From: a bacterium
GTDB taxonomy: Bacteria > Electryoneota > B3-LCP
Assembly: GCA_026394195.1 (NCBI GenBank)
Contig: JAPKYS010000013.1
Span: 1-64,000, forward strand
Direction: 5' to 3'
Length of the DNA stretch: 64,000 nucleotides
A program made the translations under genes and the position numbers. Below the pieces are notes generated by a model. The model was not told the DNA's origin. It ran no database searches and saw only the letters and a list, made by a program, of their open reading frames with translations. Shown one piece after another: positions 26,185-35,907 of this stretch. Within the stretch, counting starts at the first letter, position 1, and every line of letters begins with the position of its first letter.

Positions 26185-27234
26185 ATGCGAATCGCCATAG
26201 ATACCTTGGGCGGACAGCACGCGCCGGATGCTATCGTTGAAGGGGCTTTATCCGCCTCGAAGCGATGGGATCATCTGCGACTTACCCTGGTGGGCGATCC
26301 TGTAATTTTGAAGTCTCTGGTCGATCGATTTGATGGAGATGCCTCCAGGATTACCATCAAGGAAGGTCCGGGACTGATCGCCGAAGGTGACAGCCCGGTT
26401 GAGGCTTTGGCGTCCCAACCGGATGCCTCCATCATGGTTGCACTTGATCTATTGCGCCGCGCCGAAGTCGAAGCAGTTGTATCAGCCGGAAGTACGGGAG
26501 CGCAGATCGTCGCATCGATCAGGATGCTCGGATTGTTAGAGGGGGTGTTACGTCCGGCGATTGGGAGCTACTTCCCTACGACCAGCGGAAGGAGTTTCAT
26601 CATTGACGTTGGCGCCAATATTTCCTGCCGTCCTATTCATCTGCTCCAATTTGCAGCCATGGGCGCCTTGTTTCGGCAGCATGCTGATGGAATTGTAAAA
26701 CCGAAAATTGGCTTGCTTTCAGTTGGCGAAGAGAGTTCAAAAGGGACCGAAATCATCCGTGAAGCTCACGAGCTCATGCAGATTGTACCCCAACTCAACT
26801 TCATCGGCAACATTGAAGGGAATGACATCTTCAGCGGCAAAGCGGATGTGATCATCTGCGATGGTCTTCTGGGCAACGTGCTGCTGAAATTTGCTGAATC
26901 CATACCGCTGATGCTGAATCATTGGTCCAAAGAAATTCCCCAATCAGATAAAGAGTGTTCCTCCATTTTGAATCACCTGGTCAGATCCTTCGATTACGAA
27001 GAATTCGGCGGTGTGCCGCTGCTGGGCGTCAATGGCGTCTCCATGATCTGTCATGGTCATTCATCGTCCAAGGCGATTAAGAATGCTATTGGCGAGGCAA
27101 TCAAAATGGTGAACTTGCGCGTGAACGAACAAATCCGAGAACAGTTGACGACCATGGGGCACTGGTCAGCTATGATTAAAACCAGGGCGTTGCTGCATCG
27201 CTTCCGCCGCTGGTCAGCAGGAGATAAGACTTGA
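26185..27234 (+). CDS. plsX: Phosphate acyltransferase PlsX
   Basis: 349 aa. Makes acyl phosphate from acyl-ACP for phospholipid synthesis. Signatures: IAIDTLGGQHAPDAIVEGAL, VSAGSTGAQIVAS, FIIDVGANISCRP, GLLSVGEESSKGTE, and VIICDGLLGNVLLKFAE with GGVPLLGVNGVSMICHG near the end. Overlaps fabH by four bases. Confidence 0.96.
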   Translation: MRIAIDTLGGQHAPDAIVEGALSASKRWDHLRLTLVGDPVILKSLVDRFDGDASRITIKEGPGLIAEGDSPVEALASQPDASIMVALDLLRRAEVEAVVSAGSTGAQIVASIRMLGLLEGVLRPAIGSYFPTTSGRSFIIDVGANISCRPIHLLQFAAMGALFRQHADGIVKPKIGLLSVGEESSKGTEIIREAHELMQIVPQLNFIGNIEGNDIFSGKADVIICDGLLGNVLLKFAESIPLMLNHWSKEIPQSDKECSSILNHLVRSFDYEEFGGVPLLGVNGVSMICHGHSSSKAIKNAIGEAIKMVNLRVNEQIREQLTTMGHWSAMIKTRALLHRFRRWSAGDKT

Positions 27235-28214
27235 AACCACGATCAATGATCATTGGAACTGGGCACTACGTACCATCCAGAATTCTCACCAATGCCGACC
27301 TGGAAAAAATAGTCGACACCAGCAATGACTGGATCGTGGAACGTACCGGTATCCACGAGCGGCATATCAAGGCTGATGACGAAAATACGTCCGATATGTG
27401 CATCAAGGCCGGCGAAAGAGCACTCCAGCAATCCGGGTTGACTGCCAAAGATCTTGATATGATTATCATTGGGACAGTCACGGGTGACATGCGGTTCCCA
27501 GCCACCGCCATATTTGTGCAATCCGGTTTGGGTGCGGTAAATGCCGCGGCATTGGACATCTCAGCAGCCTGTTCGGGTTTTTTGTACGGACTTGTACTGG
27601 CAGACGGTTTGATCGCATCCGGGAAATACCGTTATATCCTGGTAATCGGTTCAGAATCACTCACCAACATGACCAATTGGGAAGACCGCAATACCTGCGT
27701 TCTTTTCGGTGATGGCGCCGGAGCCGCCGTTGTTACGGCTTCTGATGGGACGCGCGGTATCATTTCATCTTATCTGGGCGCTGATGGAACCTTGGCGAAA
27801 CTGCTCTGGGCGCCCGGCGGAGGGACTGCCAATCCCATTTCCCATGAAATGATTGATAAGAAGTTGCATTTACTTCATATGGCGGGCAAAGAAGTCTTTT
27901 TGCATGCCGTCAAAGCCATGTGTGATGCTGCTCTGAAGGCGCTCAGCCTTGCTGAAATGTCACCGGATGACATCGATCTACTGATTCCACACCAAGCCAA
28001 CATCCGGATTATCGAAGCGACAGGCAAGCGTCTTGGTATACCCAAAGAAAAAGTCTACGTGAATATCGACCGCTTCGGAAACACCTCTTCCGCCTCTGTG
28101 CCGATCGCTATCGATGAGGCTCGGCGCAATGGGATTCTTAAGCCTGGGATGACCTGCCTGACGGTTGTTTTCGGCGGTGGATTTACCTGGGCGTCAGTGG
28201 TAATCAAATTCTAA
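27231..28214 (+). CDS. fabH: Beta-ketoacyl-ACP synthase III
   Basis: 327 aa from TTG 27231, overlapping the plsX stop (TTGA). Condenses acetyl-CoA with malonyl-ACP to start fatty acid synthesis. Motifs: GTGHYVPSRILTN, DWIVERTGIHERH, the catalytic Cys in DISAACSGFLYGL, the catalytic His in LIPHQANIRIIEA, and the Asn in RFGNTSSASVPIA. Complete. Confidence 0.96.
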   Translation: MKPRSMIIGTGHYVPSRILTNADLEKIVDTSNDWIVERTGIHERHIKADDENTSDMCIKAGERALQQSGLTAKDLDMIIIGTVTGDMRFPATAIFVQSGLGAVNAAALDISAACSGFLYGLVLADGLIASGKYRYILVIGSESLTNMTNWEDRNTCVLFGDGAGAAVVTASDGTRGIISSYLGADGTLAKLLWAPGGGTANPISHEMIDKKLHLLHMAGKEVFLHAVKAMCDAALKALSLAEMSPDDIDLLIPHQANIRIIEATGKRLGIPKEKVYVNIDRFGNTSSASVPIAIDEARRNGILKPGMTCLTVVFGGGFTWASVVIKF

Positions 28215-28229
28215 TAACGCAGCAATTAG

Positions 28230-29168
28230 ATGACCAAAATTGCTTTCATATGTCCCGGTCAAGCCTCACAAGTTGTTGGCATGGGAAAAGATCTGGCTGA
28301 TGCCTTTCCGCAGGCAAGGCAGAGATTTGCACAGGCTGACGATATTATGCGAGCGCCTTTATCGAAAATCTGCTTCGAAGGACCCGAAGAGTTATTAAAG
28401 CAGACCAAATATACTCAAGCAGCGCTTTACGTCCATAGCGCTATTGTGGCGGATCTGCTGGCGGAAAGAGGGATTAAACCAGAGATGGCTGCTGGTCATA
28501 GCCTCGGTGAGTATTCTGCTCTCTATGCTGCCGGCTCCATTGACTTCGAAGCCGGTTTAAATGTGGTCAAGGTGCGCGGTGAAGGAATGCAATTTTCGTG
28601 TGAGCAAAACCCTGGAACCATGGCTGCGGTCATGGGATTGGAGGAAGATCAGATTCGCCAGGTCTGCCGGGAAGCAGCTTCGGCAGGAATTGTTCAACCT
28701 GCAAATTTCAATTCACCCGGACAGGTGGTTATCTCCGGCAGTGTTGACGGCGTGAAAAAAGCGATGGATCTGGCTAAATCCGCAGGCGCCAAACTGGTGA
28801 AAGAACTGGTTGTTTCAGGCGCATTCCATTCACCCCTGATGGAACCTGCCCGGGAATCTCTCTTTGCCGCCCTGGATGTATTGAAAATTTCTCAGCCGTG
28901 TTGTCCAGTCTATGCAAATGTAACCGCTTCGCCCGTTCGGGAACCGGACTTGATCCGACAGCGATTAAAAGAGCAGCTGCTCTCGCCGGTACTCTGGATG
29001 CAGTCGATCCAAGCGATGGTAAAGGACGGGGCGCAGCTTTTCCTCGAAGTCGGTCCGGGACAGGTTTTGACGGGACTACTCAGACGGATCGATAAATCAG
29101 CCCAGGGATATGAAGTAGGCAACCCGGAAACCCTATCGAAAGCCTTTGAACAACTCAAGGCGCAATAA
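28230..29168 (+). CDS. fabD: Malonyl-CoA:ACP transacylase
   Basis: 312 aa. Loads malonate onto acyl carrier protein. PGQASQVVGMGKDL at the N-terminus, the nucleophile elbow AGHSLGEYSALYAAG containing Ser, VSGAFHSPLMEPA with the catalytic His, and EVGPGQVLTGLLRRI at the C-terminus. Confidence 0.96.
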   Translation: MTKIAFICPGQASQVVGMGKDLADAFPQARQRFAQADDIMRAPLSKICFEGPEELLKQTKYTQAALYVHSAIVADLLAERGIKPEMAAGHSLGEYSALYAAGSIDFEAGLNVVKVRGEGMQFSCEQNPGTMAAVMGLEEDQIRQVCREAASAGIVQPANFNSPGQVVISGSVDGVKKAMDLAKSAGAKLVKELVVSGAFHSPLMEPARESLFAALDVLKISQPCCPVYANVTASPVREPDLIRQRLKEQLLSPVLWMQSIQAMVKDGAQLFLEVGPGQVLTGLLRRIDKSAQGYEVGNPETLSKAFEQLKAQ

Positions 29169-29206
29169 CAGACCTTTAAATAACAAAAGACCTTCAGGAG
29201 GTACAC

Positions 29207-29446
29207 ATGGCGTTAGCAGACAAAGTAAAAGAAATCATCGTGAACGAATTAGGTGTGGATATGGCCGAAGTCGTCCCGGAAGCGTCGTTCATCAATGATT
29301 TGGGAGCGGACTCGCTTGGGACTGTCGAACTGGTTCTCGCATTCGAAAAAGAATTCGGCATCGAAATTCCCGAAGAAGACGCTGAAAAAATGACGACGGT
29401 AGGGGATGCGATCAATTATCTCAAAGGGCGTCTGGGCGATCAATAA
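29207..29446 (+). CDS. acpP: Acyl carrier protein
   Basis: 79 aa, acidic, with the phosphopantetheine site [17 protein letters not shown] and [20 protein letters not shown]. The start is preceded by a near-perfect ribosome-binding site (CAGGAGGTACAC), the strongest in this operon, fitting the high demand for this protein. Confidence 0.97.
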   Translation: MALADKVKEIIVNELGVDMAEVVPEASFINDLGADSLGTVELVLAFEKEFGIEIPEEDAEKMTTVGDAINYLKGRLGDQ

Positions 29447-29471
29447 GTCGAGAAACTAAACTGGAATGACC

Positions 29472-30713
29472 ATGAAAAACCGGATCGTTGTAACCGGGAT
29501 GGGAGTCGTGACTCCTATCGGCAATACTGTGCCGGAATTTTGGGATGGCTTGAAATCGGGCCGGAGTGGGGCAGGACCTATCACGCGCTTTGACTCCTCG
29601 CAGCATACAACTCATTTCGCCTGCGAAGTTAAAAACTTCGATATAGCGGGTTACATTCATCCGCGCGAAGCCAAGCGTATGGACGTCTTCTGCCATTACG
29701 CCATCGCCGCTGCCGAGCAAGCCATTCAGCAAGCCGGAGTGAACGAAACCAGTTGCGATAAAGATCGTGTTGGGGTTATCATTGGATCCGGAATTGGGGG
29801 AATACCCATCTTCGAGGCGCAGTGTCGTGAGATGTTTGAGGGTGGAGCCCGGCGGATCAGCCCATTCTTTATCCCGACGATGATTTCTGACATTGCTGCG
29901 GGGCATATCTCCATAAAGTATCAGTTGCGCGGAATCAATTATGCCACCACTTCAGCCTGTGCCACCGGCAGCCATGCCATCGGCATTGCCATGCGCCATC
30001 TGCAGTTTGGTGACGCTGACGTTATCGTGGCGGGTGGAGCTGAAGGAGCCATCACCCCGATGGGTGTTGCTGGATTTAATTCCATGAAAGCGCTGTCTGA
30101 TCGAAATGATGATCCGGAACACGCCAGCCGCCCCTTCGACTTGACCCGGGATGGTTTTGTCATGGGTGAAGGATCCGGAATATTAGTCTTGGAGACGCTC
30201 GAGCACGCGCAAAAACGTGGAGTCCAGGTTCTTGCTGAATTCAAAGGTTTGGGATTCAGCGCCGATGCCCACCATATCACTGCTCCGGCTCCGGGCGGGG
30301 AAGGCGCCGCCCGTGCCATGAAGGCTGCGCTTGCCGACGCTGGCATAAAACCCGAAGACGTCGACTATATCAATGCTCACGGCACCTCAACCCCCTATAA
30401 CGATAAAACTGAAACCGAAGCCATTAAAACGGTTTTCGGAGACTATGCCGGAAAGATCAGCATCAGCTCGACGAAATCGATGACCGGTCATCTTCTGGGC
30501 GCTGCTGGGTCGGTCGAATCAGTAGCGTGCATCCTCGCCATCCATAATGGCGTAATTCCGCCGACCATCAACTATTCGACCCCCGATCCTGAATGCGATC
30601 TGGATATTACGCCAAACCAACCGAAAGAAAAGAAAATTCGCATCGCGCTGAACAATGCCTTTGGTTTCGGAGGCCACAACGCCTGCTTGATATTGTCAGC
30701 ATTCGAAGGATAA
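29472..30713 (+). CDS. fabF: Beta-ketoacyl-ACP synthase II
   Basis: 413 aa from ATG 29472; an ATG at 29466 two codons earlier is equally possible. Elongates acyl chains by condensation with malonyl-ACP. Catalytic triad context is present: Cys in TTSACATGSHAIG, His in INAHGTSTPYND and His in SISSTKSMTGHLLGAAG, plus the glycine-rich NNAFGFGGHNACL end. Confidence 0.96.
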   Translation: MKNRIVVTGMGVVTPIGNTVPEFWDGLKSGRSGAGPITRFDSSQHTTHFACEVKNFDIAGYIHPREAKRMDVFCHYAIAAAEQAIQQAGVNETSCDKDRVGVIIGSGIGGIPIFEAQCREMFEGGARRISPFFIPTMISDIAAGHISIKYQLRGINYATTSACATGSHAIGIAMRHLQFGDADVIVAGGAEGAITPMGVAGFNSMKALSDRNDDPEHASRPFDLTRDGFVMGEGSGILVLETLEHAQKRGVQVLAEFKGLGFSADAHHITAPAPGGEGAARAMKAALADAGIKPEDVDYINAHGTSTPYNDKTETEAIKTVFGDYAGKISISSTKSMTGHLLGAAGSVESVACILAIHNGVIPPTINYSTPDPECDLDITPNQPKEKKIRIALNNAFGFGGHNACLILSAFEG

Positions 30714-30719
30714 GCTCTG

Positions 30720-31463
30720 GTGTGGTTGCTGAGATGGAATCGGTGGAGGTCATTGAATCTAAAGCCGGATTTGCGGCATAATCTGAGAGCTCTGGAACAA
30801 CGCATTCACCACACGTTCAGAGATCCTCGATTGTTGCTGCAAGCCCTCAAACACCGCTCGTACCTGGATACCAGTGGTGAAAAGCGGGTGCAATCCAATG
30901 AACGGCTGGAGTTTCTGGGGGATGCGGTCCTGGATCTCGTGGTATCGGACCACTTTTTCCGAACTGAGGTCAATGAAGACGAAGGCGCCCTGACCAATTT
31001 TAAATCAACAATTGTCAGCGGCGCCGTTTTAGCTACTCAGGCGCGCAAAATCGGGCTGGGTGAGTATCTGCTGCTCAGCGAAAATGAAGCAAAATCGGGT
31101 GGGCGTTATCGTGACTCCATCTTGGAGGATGCGCTTGAAGCGTTGATTGGTGCCATTTACCTGGATGGAGGAGTGAAACCGGCACATCGCTTCGTCCAGC
31201 AGTTTCTGCTCTCGGATAGCGAAAAAATCCTGGCGATCAAGTCGTTCCAGAATTACAAGAGCATCCTGCAGGAGTACGCTCAGGGTCGAGGATCTGATCC
31301 TCCTGTGTACACCGTTTTAGAGGCGACCGGTCCGGATCACGATAAACGCTATTTGGTCGAAGTTTGCCTCGAAGGGAAAATCGTTGGTCAGGGGCGGGGA
31401 CGCAGCAAGAAAGAGGCGGAGCAGCGGGCTGCTGCTGAAGGGGTGAAACAATTGACTATTTAG
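30720..31463 (+). CDS. rnc: Ribonuclease III
   Basis: 247 aa from GTG 30720. Cleaves double-stranded RNA in rRNA and mRNA processing. The catalytic domain carries NERLEFLGDAVLDLVVSDH and the second acidic site EDALEALIGAIYLDGG; the C-terminal dsRNA-binding domain is FQNYKSILQEYAQ through GRGRSKKEAEQRAAAEGVKQL. The first ~18 residues are Trp/Leu/Arg-rich and a later start is possible. Classic position after fabF. Confidence 0.95.
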   Translation: MWLLRWNRWRSLNLKPDLRHNLRALEQRIHHTFRDPRLLLQALKHRSYLDTSGEKRVQSNERLEFLGDAVLDLVVSDHFFRTEVNEDEGALTNFKSTIVSGAVLATQARKIGLGEYLLLSENEAKSGGRYRDSILEDALEALIGAIYLDGGVKPAHRFVQQFLLSDSEKILAIKSFQNYKSILQEYAQGRGSDPPVYTVLEATGPDHDKRYLVEVCLEGKIVGQGRGRSKKEAEQRAAAEGVKQLTI

Positions 31464-31472
31464 GAAGGTGCC

Positions 31473-32786
31473 ATGATGAAATGGTTGAAGTCAATAGTAG
31501 CAACTGTGCTTGTCCTGATCGGTCTCGAACTGTTTTTGGGTCTGATGAATCTGATTTTTCCTTGGGATGCTATGGTGCAGCGAGCTTGTGTTCGTAGACA
31601 GGAATTTTTAACGAATAAAGAATTTGATTTACGAGGTCAATATTATCGTGATTCTGATCTCTTCTGGCTACTTAAACCCAATTGGCAGATCGGTGGGAAG
31701 ATAGTTAACAGCAAGGGGTTCAGAGGTCCTGAATTTGACATCCAAAAACCTGAAAGAACCATCAGAATAATATGTCTGGGGAATTCTTGTACGTTTGGAT
31801 GGGTTGACCGTTACAAAGATACATATCCGGCATTATTGTGGTCTCAACTGGCTCAATCGTATCCCTCGAAAAAAATCGAAGTCATTAATTGCGGTATTGA
31901 GGGTTATAGCACTTATCAGATTCTGAAAATGTGGGACAAGTCGATTTCATCATTAAGACCGGATTTTGTTACCATCTATACCGGTCATAACGACCTCATC
32001 TATTCTCCCTTCAAGGAGGATAAAGAGATTAAAATTTCAAGATGGCAATGTAATATTTCTAATCTACTTTATACTTCCCGAATAATAACGGTAAGCAGTG
32101 CCATTAAAAATCAAATTATAAAATTGATCAATAGAAACAAGGATTTTACCAGCCCTTATTATTCAGATCGAGGGATTTTAAGACGAGTTTCAATCACGGA
32201 CTACGAAATGAACTTGAGTGCTTTGACTGAAAAGATTATCGCCGCCAAAGCAGTTCCCATACTTGTTACTTCGCCTATTCAGCCTCGATATCCGTTTTGC
32301 CCCTTCCCAAGGCCGATCGTTCGCGTTGAAGACCGGAAACAGATAGTTCATTGGCTGACTGCTGAGACTGTCAGCCGATTTTGGGAGGATCGTTTAAACC
32401 AAAGCGGAAATTATCAGAGTGAATTGGATAGAGCCTTGGTAAAGCTCAAAACGGATCCAAGCTGGCCTATATCCTATTTCAAAGCAGCAGTTTGTTATTC
32501 CGCATTGGGTGACTCGGACAATGCTAATAAATATTTCTTCCTCGCAGATTCTTTGGATACGCTCCGCCGCGATTTTGAAGCCTATAATCAAATCATGAGG
32601 AAGATTACCCTCAAATATCAAGCGCCTCTGGTGGATTTAGCCAATATTATGAATAAAGGAGATACCACAATCCTGTACTCTGGAGATGGTTATCATCCAA
32701 ACGAAGCGGGTAATATTCGGATAGCTGAAGAACTTTTCAAGGTGGTCTATGTCCTCATTAAATTCGATAGTACTCTAACACAGTAA
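31473..32786 (+). CDS. Membrane-anchored SGNH/GDSL-type hydrolase
   Basis: 437 aa. One N-terminal transmembrane segment (about 5-30, SIVATVLVLIGLELFLGLMNLIF) places the rest outside the cytoplasm. SGNH blocks are visible: block I ICLGNSCTFGW (Ser in GNS), an IEVINCGIEGYSTYQ block II, TGHND for block III, and block V DGYHPNEAG with the Asp-x2-His pair. A helical stretch at ~310-350 (SYFKAAVCYSALGDSDNANKY) resembles a tetratricopeptide repeat. Likely an esterase or acyltransferase acting on cell-surface glycans. The gene is markedly more AT-rich than rnc before and the dehydrogenase after, suggesting separate history. AAGGTGCC precedes the start. Confidence 0.75.
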   Translation: MMKWLKSIVATVLVLIGLELFLGLMNLIFPWDAMVQRACVRRQEFLTNKEFDLRGQYYRDSDLFWLLKPNWQIGGKIVNSKGFRGPEFDIQKPERTIRIICLGNSCTFGWVDRYKDTYPALLWSQLAQSYPSKKIEVINCGIEGYSTYQILKMWDKSISSLRPDFVTIYTGHNDLIYSPFKEDKEIKISRWQCNISNLLYTSRIITVSSAIKNQIIKLINRNKDFTSPYYSDRGILRRVSITDYEMNLSALTEKIIAAKAVPILVTSPIQPRYPFCPFPRPIVRVEDRKQIVHWLTAETVSRFWEDRLNQSGNYQSELDRALVKLKTDPSWPISYFKAAVCYSALGDSDNANKYFFLADSLDTLRRDFEAYNQIMRKITLKYQAPLVDLANIMNKGDTTILYSGDGYHPNEAGNIRIAEELFKVVYVLIKFDSTLTQ

Positions 32787-32849
32787 TATCGAATTATTCG
32801 ATTTTCACTCTGACCAATAATCAATAAGTTCATCATATAGGAGCTTCAC

Positions 32850-34007
32850 ATGTCCGATTTCTTAACCGATTACCAGTTAGAGTTGCAGCAGCTGGCTCGG
32901 CGCATCGCTGAAGAAAAGGTGCGGCCTCGCGCCGCGGAATGCGATCGCACCGGCGAATTCCCCTGGGATCTGATCAAAACCTTCGCCGACGTCGGTTTTT
33001 ACGGCGTCTACATCGATGAGAAATACGGCGGGAGCGGTGGGGGTGTGATGGAACTGGTGATCATCACCGAAGAGCTTTCCCGAGCCTGCGGCGGCATTTC
33101 ACTGGCGGTCGCCGCTACGGCTTTGGGAGCTTTTCCGATCATGTTGGGGGGAACCGACGAGCAGAAAGACCGCTGGCTGCCGGGAATAGCAGCCGGAAAA
33201 ACGCTCACCGGCTTCGGTCTGACCGAACCCGGAGCAGGTTCGGATGCTTCCAACATGAAGACGACTGCCGTCCTGGATGGCGACTACTACATCCTCAACG
33301 GTGTCAAACACTTCATCACCAATGCCGGGGTGGCGAAGTTGTACACAGTCATCGCCTCGACCGATCCGTCCAAAGGCATCATGGGGACGTCTGCCTTCGT
33401 CGTCGAAGAAGGCATGCCCGGGTTCTCCTACGGCAAGGAAGAGGACAAGATGGGCATCCGCGCGTCAATGACGCGCGAACTGATCTTCCAGGACTGTAAA
33501 GTGCCGAAAGGAAACCTGTTAGGCAAGCCGGGGCGCGGCTTCATCAATGCCATGCAGACGCTGGATCGTTCCCGGCCCGGCGTGGCAGCCCAGGCCCTTG
33601 GCATTGCCCAGGGAGCATTCGACCTGGCTGTCGATTACGTACGGAAGCGCCAACAGTTCGGCCAGTCTATCGCCGAATTCCAGGGCATCCAGTGGATGCT
33701 GGCTGATCTCGCCACCGAGATTGAATCCGCCCGAGCGCTGCTCTACAAGACGGCGCGGTTGATTGACTCCGGAGCCACCAATATTTCCAAATTTTCCGCC
33801 ATGTCCAAGTTGAAGTGCTCGGACGTCGCCATGCGGGTTACCACCGACGCCGTGCAGCTCTTCGGAGGCTACGGCTACATGCGCGATTACCCCATCGAAA
33901 AGTACATGCGCGACGCCAAGATCACCCAGATCTACGAAGGCACCAACCAGATTCAGCGCATGGTCATCGGCAAGAATTTACTGAAGGAAGCGCAGCAGAA
34001 GGGGTAG
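32850..34007 (+). CDS. Acyl-CoA dehydrogenase
   Basis: 385 aa, full length. Flavin-dependent alpha,beta-dehydrogenation of an acyl-CoA, short-chain type by overall appearance. Motifs: FGLTEPGAGSDASNM, the ITNAG segment, RPGVAAQALGIAQGA, RQQFGQSIAEFQGIQWMLAD, DAVQLFGGYGYMRDYPIEKYMRDAKITQIYEGT (quoted in parts: FGGYGYMRDYP, TQIYEGTNQIQR). The Glu of YEGT is the likely catalytic base of this class. No electron-transfer flavoprotein genes are in the window. A strong terminator follows. Confidence 0.94.
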   Translation: MSDFLTDYQLELQQLARRIAEEKVRPRAAECDRTGEFPWDLIKTFADVGFYGVYIDEKYGGSGGGVMELVIITEELSRACGGISLAVAATALGAFPIMLGGTDEQKDRWLPGIAAGKTLTGFGLTEPGAGSDASNMKTTAVLDGDYYILNGVKHFITNAGVAKLYTVIASTDPSKGIMGTSAFVVEEGMPGFSYGKEEDKMGIRASMTRELIFQDCKVPKGNLLGKPGRGFINAMQTLDRSRPGVAAQALGIAQGAFDLAVDYVRKRQQFGQSIAEFQGIQWMLADLATEIESARALLYKTARLIDSGATNISKFSAMSKLKCSDVAMRVTTDAVQLFGGYGYMRDYPIEKYMRDAKITQIYEGTNQIQRMVIGKNLLKEAQQKG

Positions 34008-34040
34008 GAAAATAATTGCAAAATGCAAATTTTAAATTTT

Positions 34041-34068
34041 GGGTGGCTCAGGTTGAGCCACCCTTTTT
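34041..34068 (+). terminator. Intrinsic terminator after acyl-CoA dehydrogenase
   Basis: GGGTGGCTCA pairs perfectly with TGAGCCACCC around a 3-base loop, followed by five T residues. This separates the dehydrogenase from the TPR gene. Confidence 0.9.
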
Positions 34069-34195
34069 GATTTTATCTTCAGAAAAATCTGCTAAATTAT
34101 ACTTGATAATACTTGAAAAAATACCTATTATTTACTCGCTATCGAGCATTTATTCCACTTGTCTGATCCTCCGTAAGTCATCAAAGGAGACTATC

Positions 34196-35869
34196 ATGCT
34201 GCGCAAAGCCGTCTTCATTCTGCTTGCTCTGGGTTTCATTTGTGTCATCGCCTACTCGCAAAATCCTTCTAATTCGGCCAACAAAAATGCCGAAACGCAC
34301 TACAGCAAAGCTCAGAAGTTTGTAGAGAAAAAGAAATTCGATGCGGCCGTCGAAGAGTTCAAAACTGCAATCGGGATGGATTCCAACTACGTCGATGCCT
34401 GGGCTCAACTTGGTCAACTTTATTATTACAGCGGGCTGAGGAATGCGGTGGGTAAAAGCTGGTCAGCCACCGATCCGATGTGGGGGCAAGCGGATCAAGC
34501 GCTCAGCCGAGCCATCGAATTAGGCTGCGAGGAACCTCTGGTTTATTCCCAGCGCGGCAAGATTAGGTTCCATCGTGGGCCGAGGGAGGGAGTGAAAAGG
34601 GACTTCGAGCATGCGATTCAGAAGTATGACTCAACCATCAGTTTAAATCCTGATCTTCCCGCTAATTATGTGGGACGGAGTTTTGCATATTGTAATCTCT
34701 GGTGGCTGAGCCAATCCGGAGGAAAACAAGACTCACTGGTTCGTTTAAATGCCTTGAATGATCTTCTCATCGCGCGAAGATTGAAACCCGATTATTTAGA
34801 AGCGTACAAGAGTCTAGGCTGGTTCTATGATCTTGATAGACAGCGAGATTCCGCGATTGTTGCTTATACCAGGTGCATCGAGTTAGATCCCAAGGATGCA
34901 GAGATATTTTATAATCGCGCTCGGGATTACAATTCTAACCGGGAATATGACAAAGCTATTGCCGATTACACGCAGGCAATAAAGCTCATACCCGATAATG
35001 GTAGATTCTACAGCGAGCGCGCTTCGGTCTACGCGAATTCAGGTAAAAAGGAAGAAGCTTCTCAGGATTATAACAAAGCCATTGAACTCCAGCCTGAGAA
35101 TGCTAACGGATATCGCACCCGTGGATTTTACTATGTGGGACAGAATAATTACGACGCTGCGATTAAAGATTTCAGCACTGCGATAGACTTGGGAGATTGG
35201 CGCTCAATCGGTCATCGTGGGCATTGCTATATTGATAAAGGTGAATATGACAGCGCTATGGCTGACTTCAACTCACTGGCTGAGAAATGGCCCACAATGG
35301 GACAGGAAGGTCGCGGTGAGACTCCTAATCCTTTTCGCGGACGGGGTCAGATTTATGCGATTAAAAAGGATTTCGATGCCGCTATCAACGCATGCACCGA
35401 AGCCTTGAAATATCAACCGAACTGGGATGCAATCTACTCGGATCGGGCGGGATATTACGTCCAAAAAGGCGACTATGAGCGTGCCATACCAGATTTGACT
35501 AAGTGTATTCAGTTACGCCCTAAGAGCGCAGACTACTGTAATGCTCGTGGTGATGTGTACATGAATTCAGGCAAATTAGATCAGGCGACTCAGGATGTGG
35601 ATAAAGCGTTGGAATTAGATCCTAAACACTATGATGCCACTATAACCCGCGGAGAGATTTACACTCGGCAAGGAGAATATTCAAAAGCTCTCAACCAGAT
35701 AAGTAGAGCCATTTCACTTCACTCCGATTGGTCCAGCGCCTATTATTATCGAGCCTTGACCTATAAGGCGATGGGCAATACTTCTAAAGCGATTGATGAC
35801 CTTAAAAAATGTATTGAATTAGGTGGATACCAAGACGCAAAAGAGGTACTGGTGGAACTGGAAAAATGA
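34196..35869 (+). CDS. Secreted tetratricopeptide-repeat protein
   Basis: 557 aa from ATG 34196, which has AAAGGAG upstream and gives a signal peptide (LRKAVFILLALGFICVIAYSQ). The frame is open 60 codons further up but that covers the preceding terminator and is not used. About eleven TPR units follow, recognisable by repeated motifs such as NRARDYNSNREYDKAIADY, SERASVYANSGKKEEASQDY and DRAGYYVQKGDYERAIPDL. Periplasmic or surface scaffolding is the usual role; no enzyme domain is visible. Its stop overlaps an ATG of the next open frame. Confidence 0.82.
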   Translation: MLRKAVFILLALGFICVIAYSQNPSNSANKNAETHYSKAQKFVEKKKFDAAVEEFKTAIGMDSNYVDAWAQLGQLYYYSGLRNAVGKSWSATDPMWGQADQALSRAIELGCEEPLVYSQRGKIRFHRGPREGVKRDFEHAIQKYDSTISLNPDLPANYVGRSFAYCNLWWLSQSGGKQDSLVRLNALNDLLIARRLKPDYLEAYKSLGWFYDLDRQRDSAIVAYTRCIELDPKDAEIFYNRARDYNSNREYDKAIADYTQAIKLIPDNGRFYSERASVYANSGKKEEASQDYNKAIELQPENANGYRTRGFYYVGQNNYDAAIKDFSTAIDLGDWRSIGHRGHCYIDKGEYDSAMADFNSLAEKWPTMGQEGRGETPNPFRGRGQIYAIKKDFDAAINACTEALKYQPNWDAIYSDRAGYYVQKGDYERAIPDLTKCIQLRPKSADYCNARGDVYMNSGKLDQATQDVDKALELDPKHYDATITRGEIYTRQGEYSKALNQISRAISLHSDWSSAYYYRALTYKAMGNTSKAIDDLKKCIELGGYQDAKEVLVELEK

Positions 35870-35907
35870 AGAACAATAACTATAGAAACAGTATTACGGA
35901 GGTCAAG

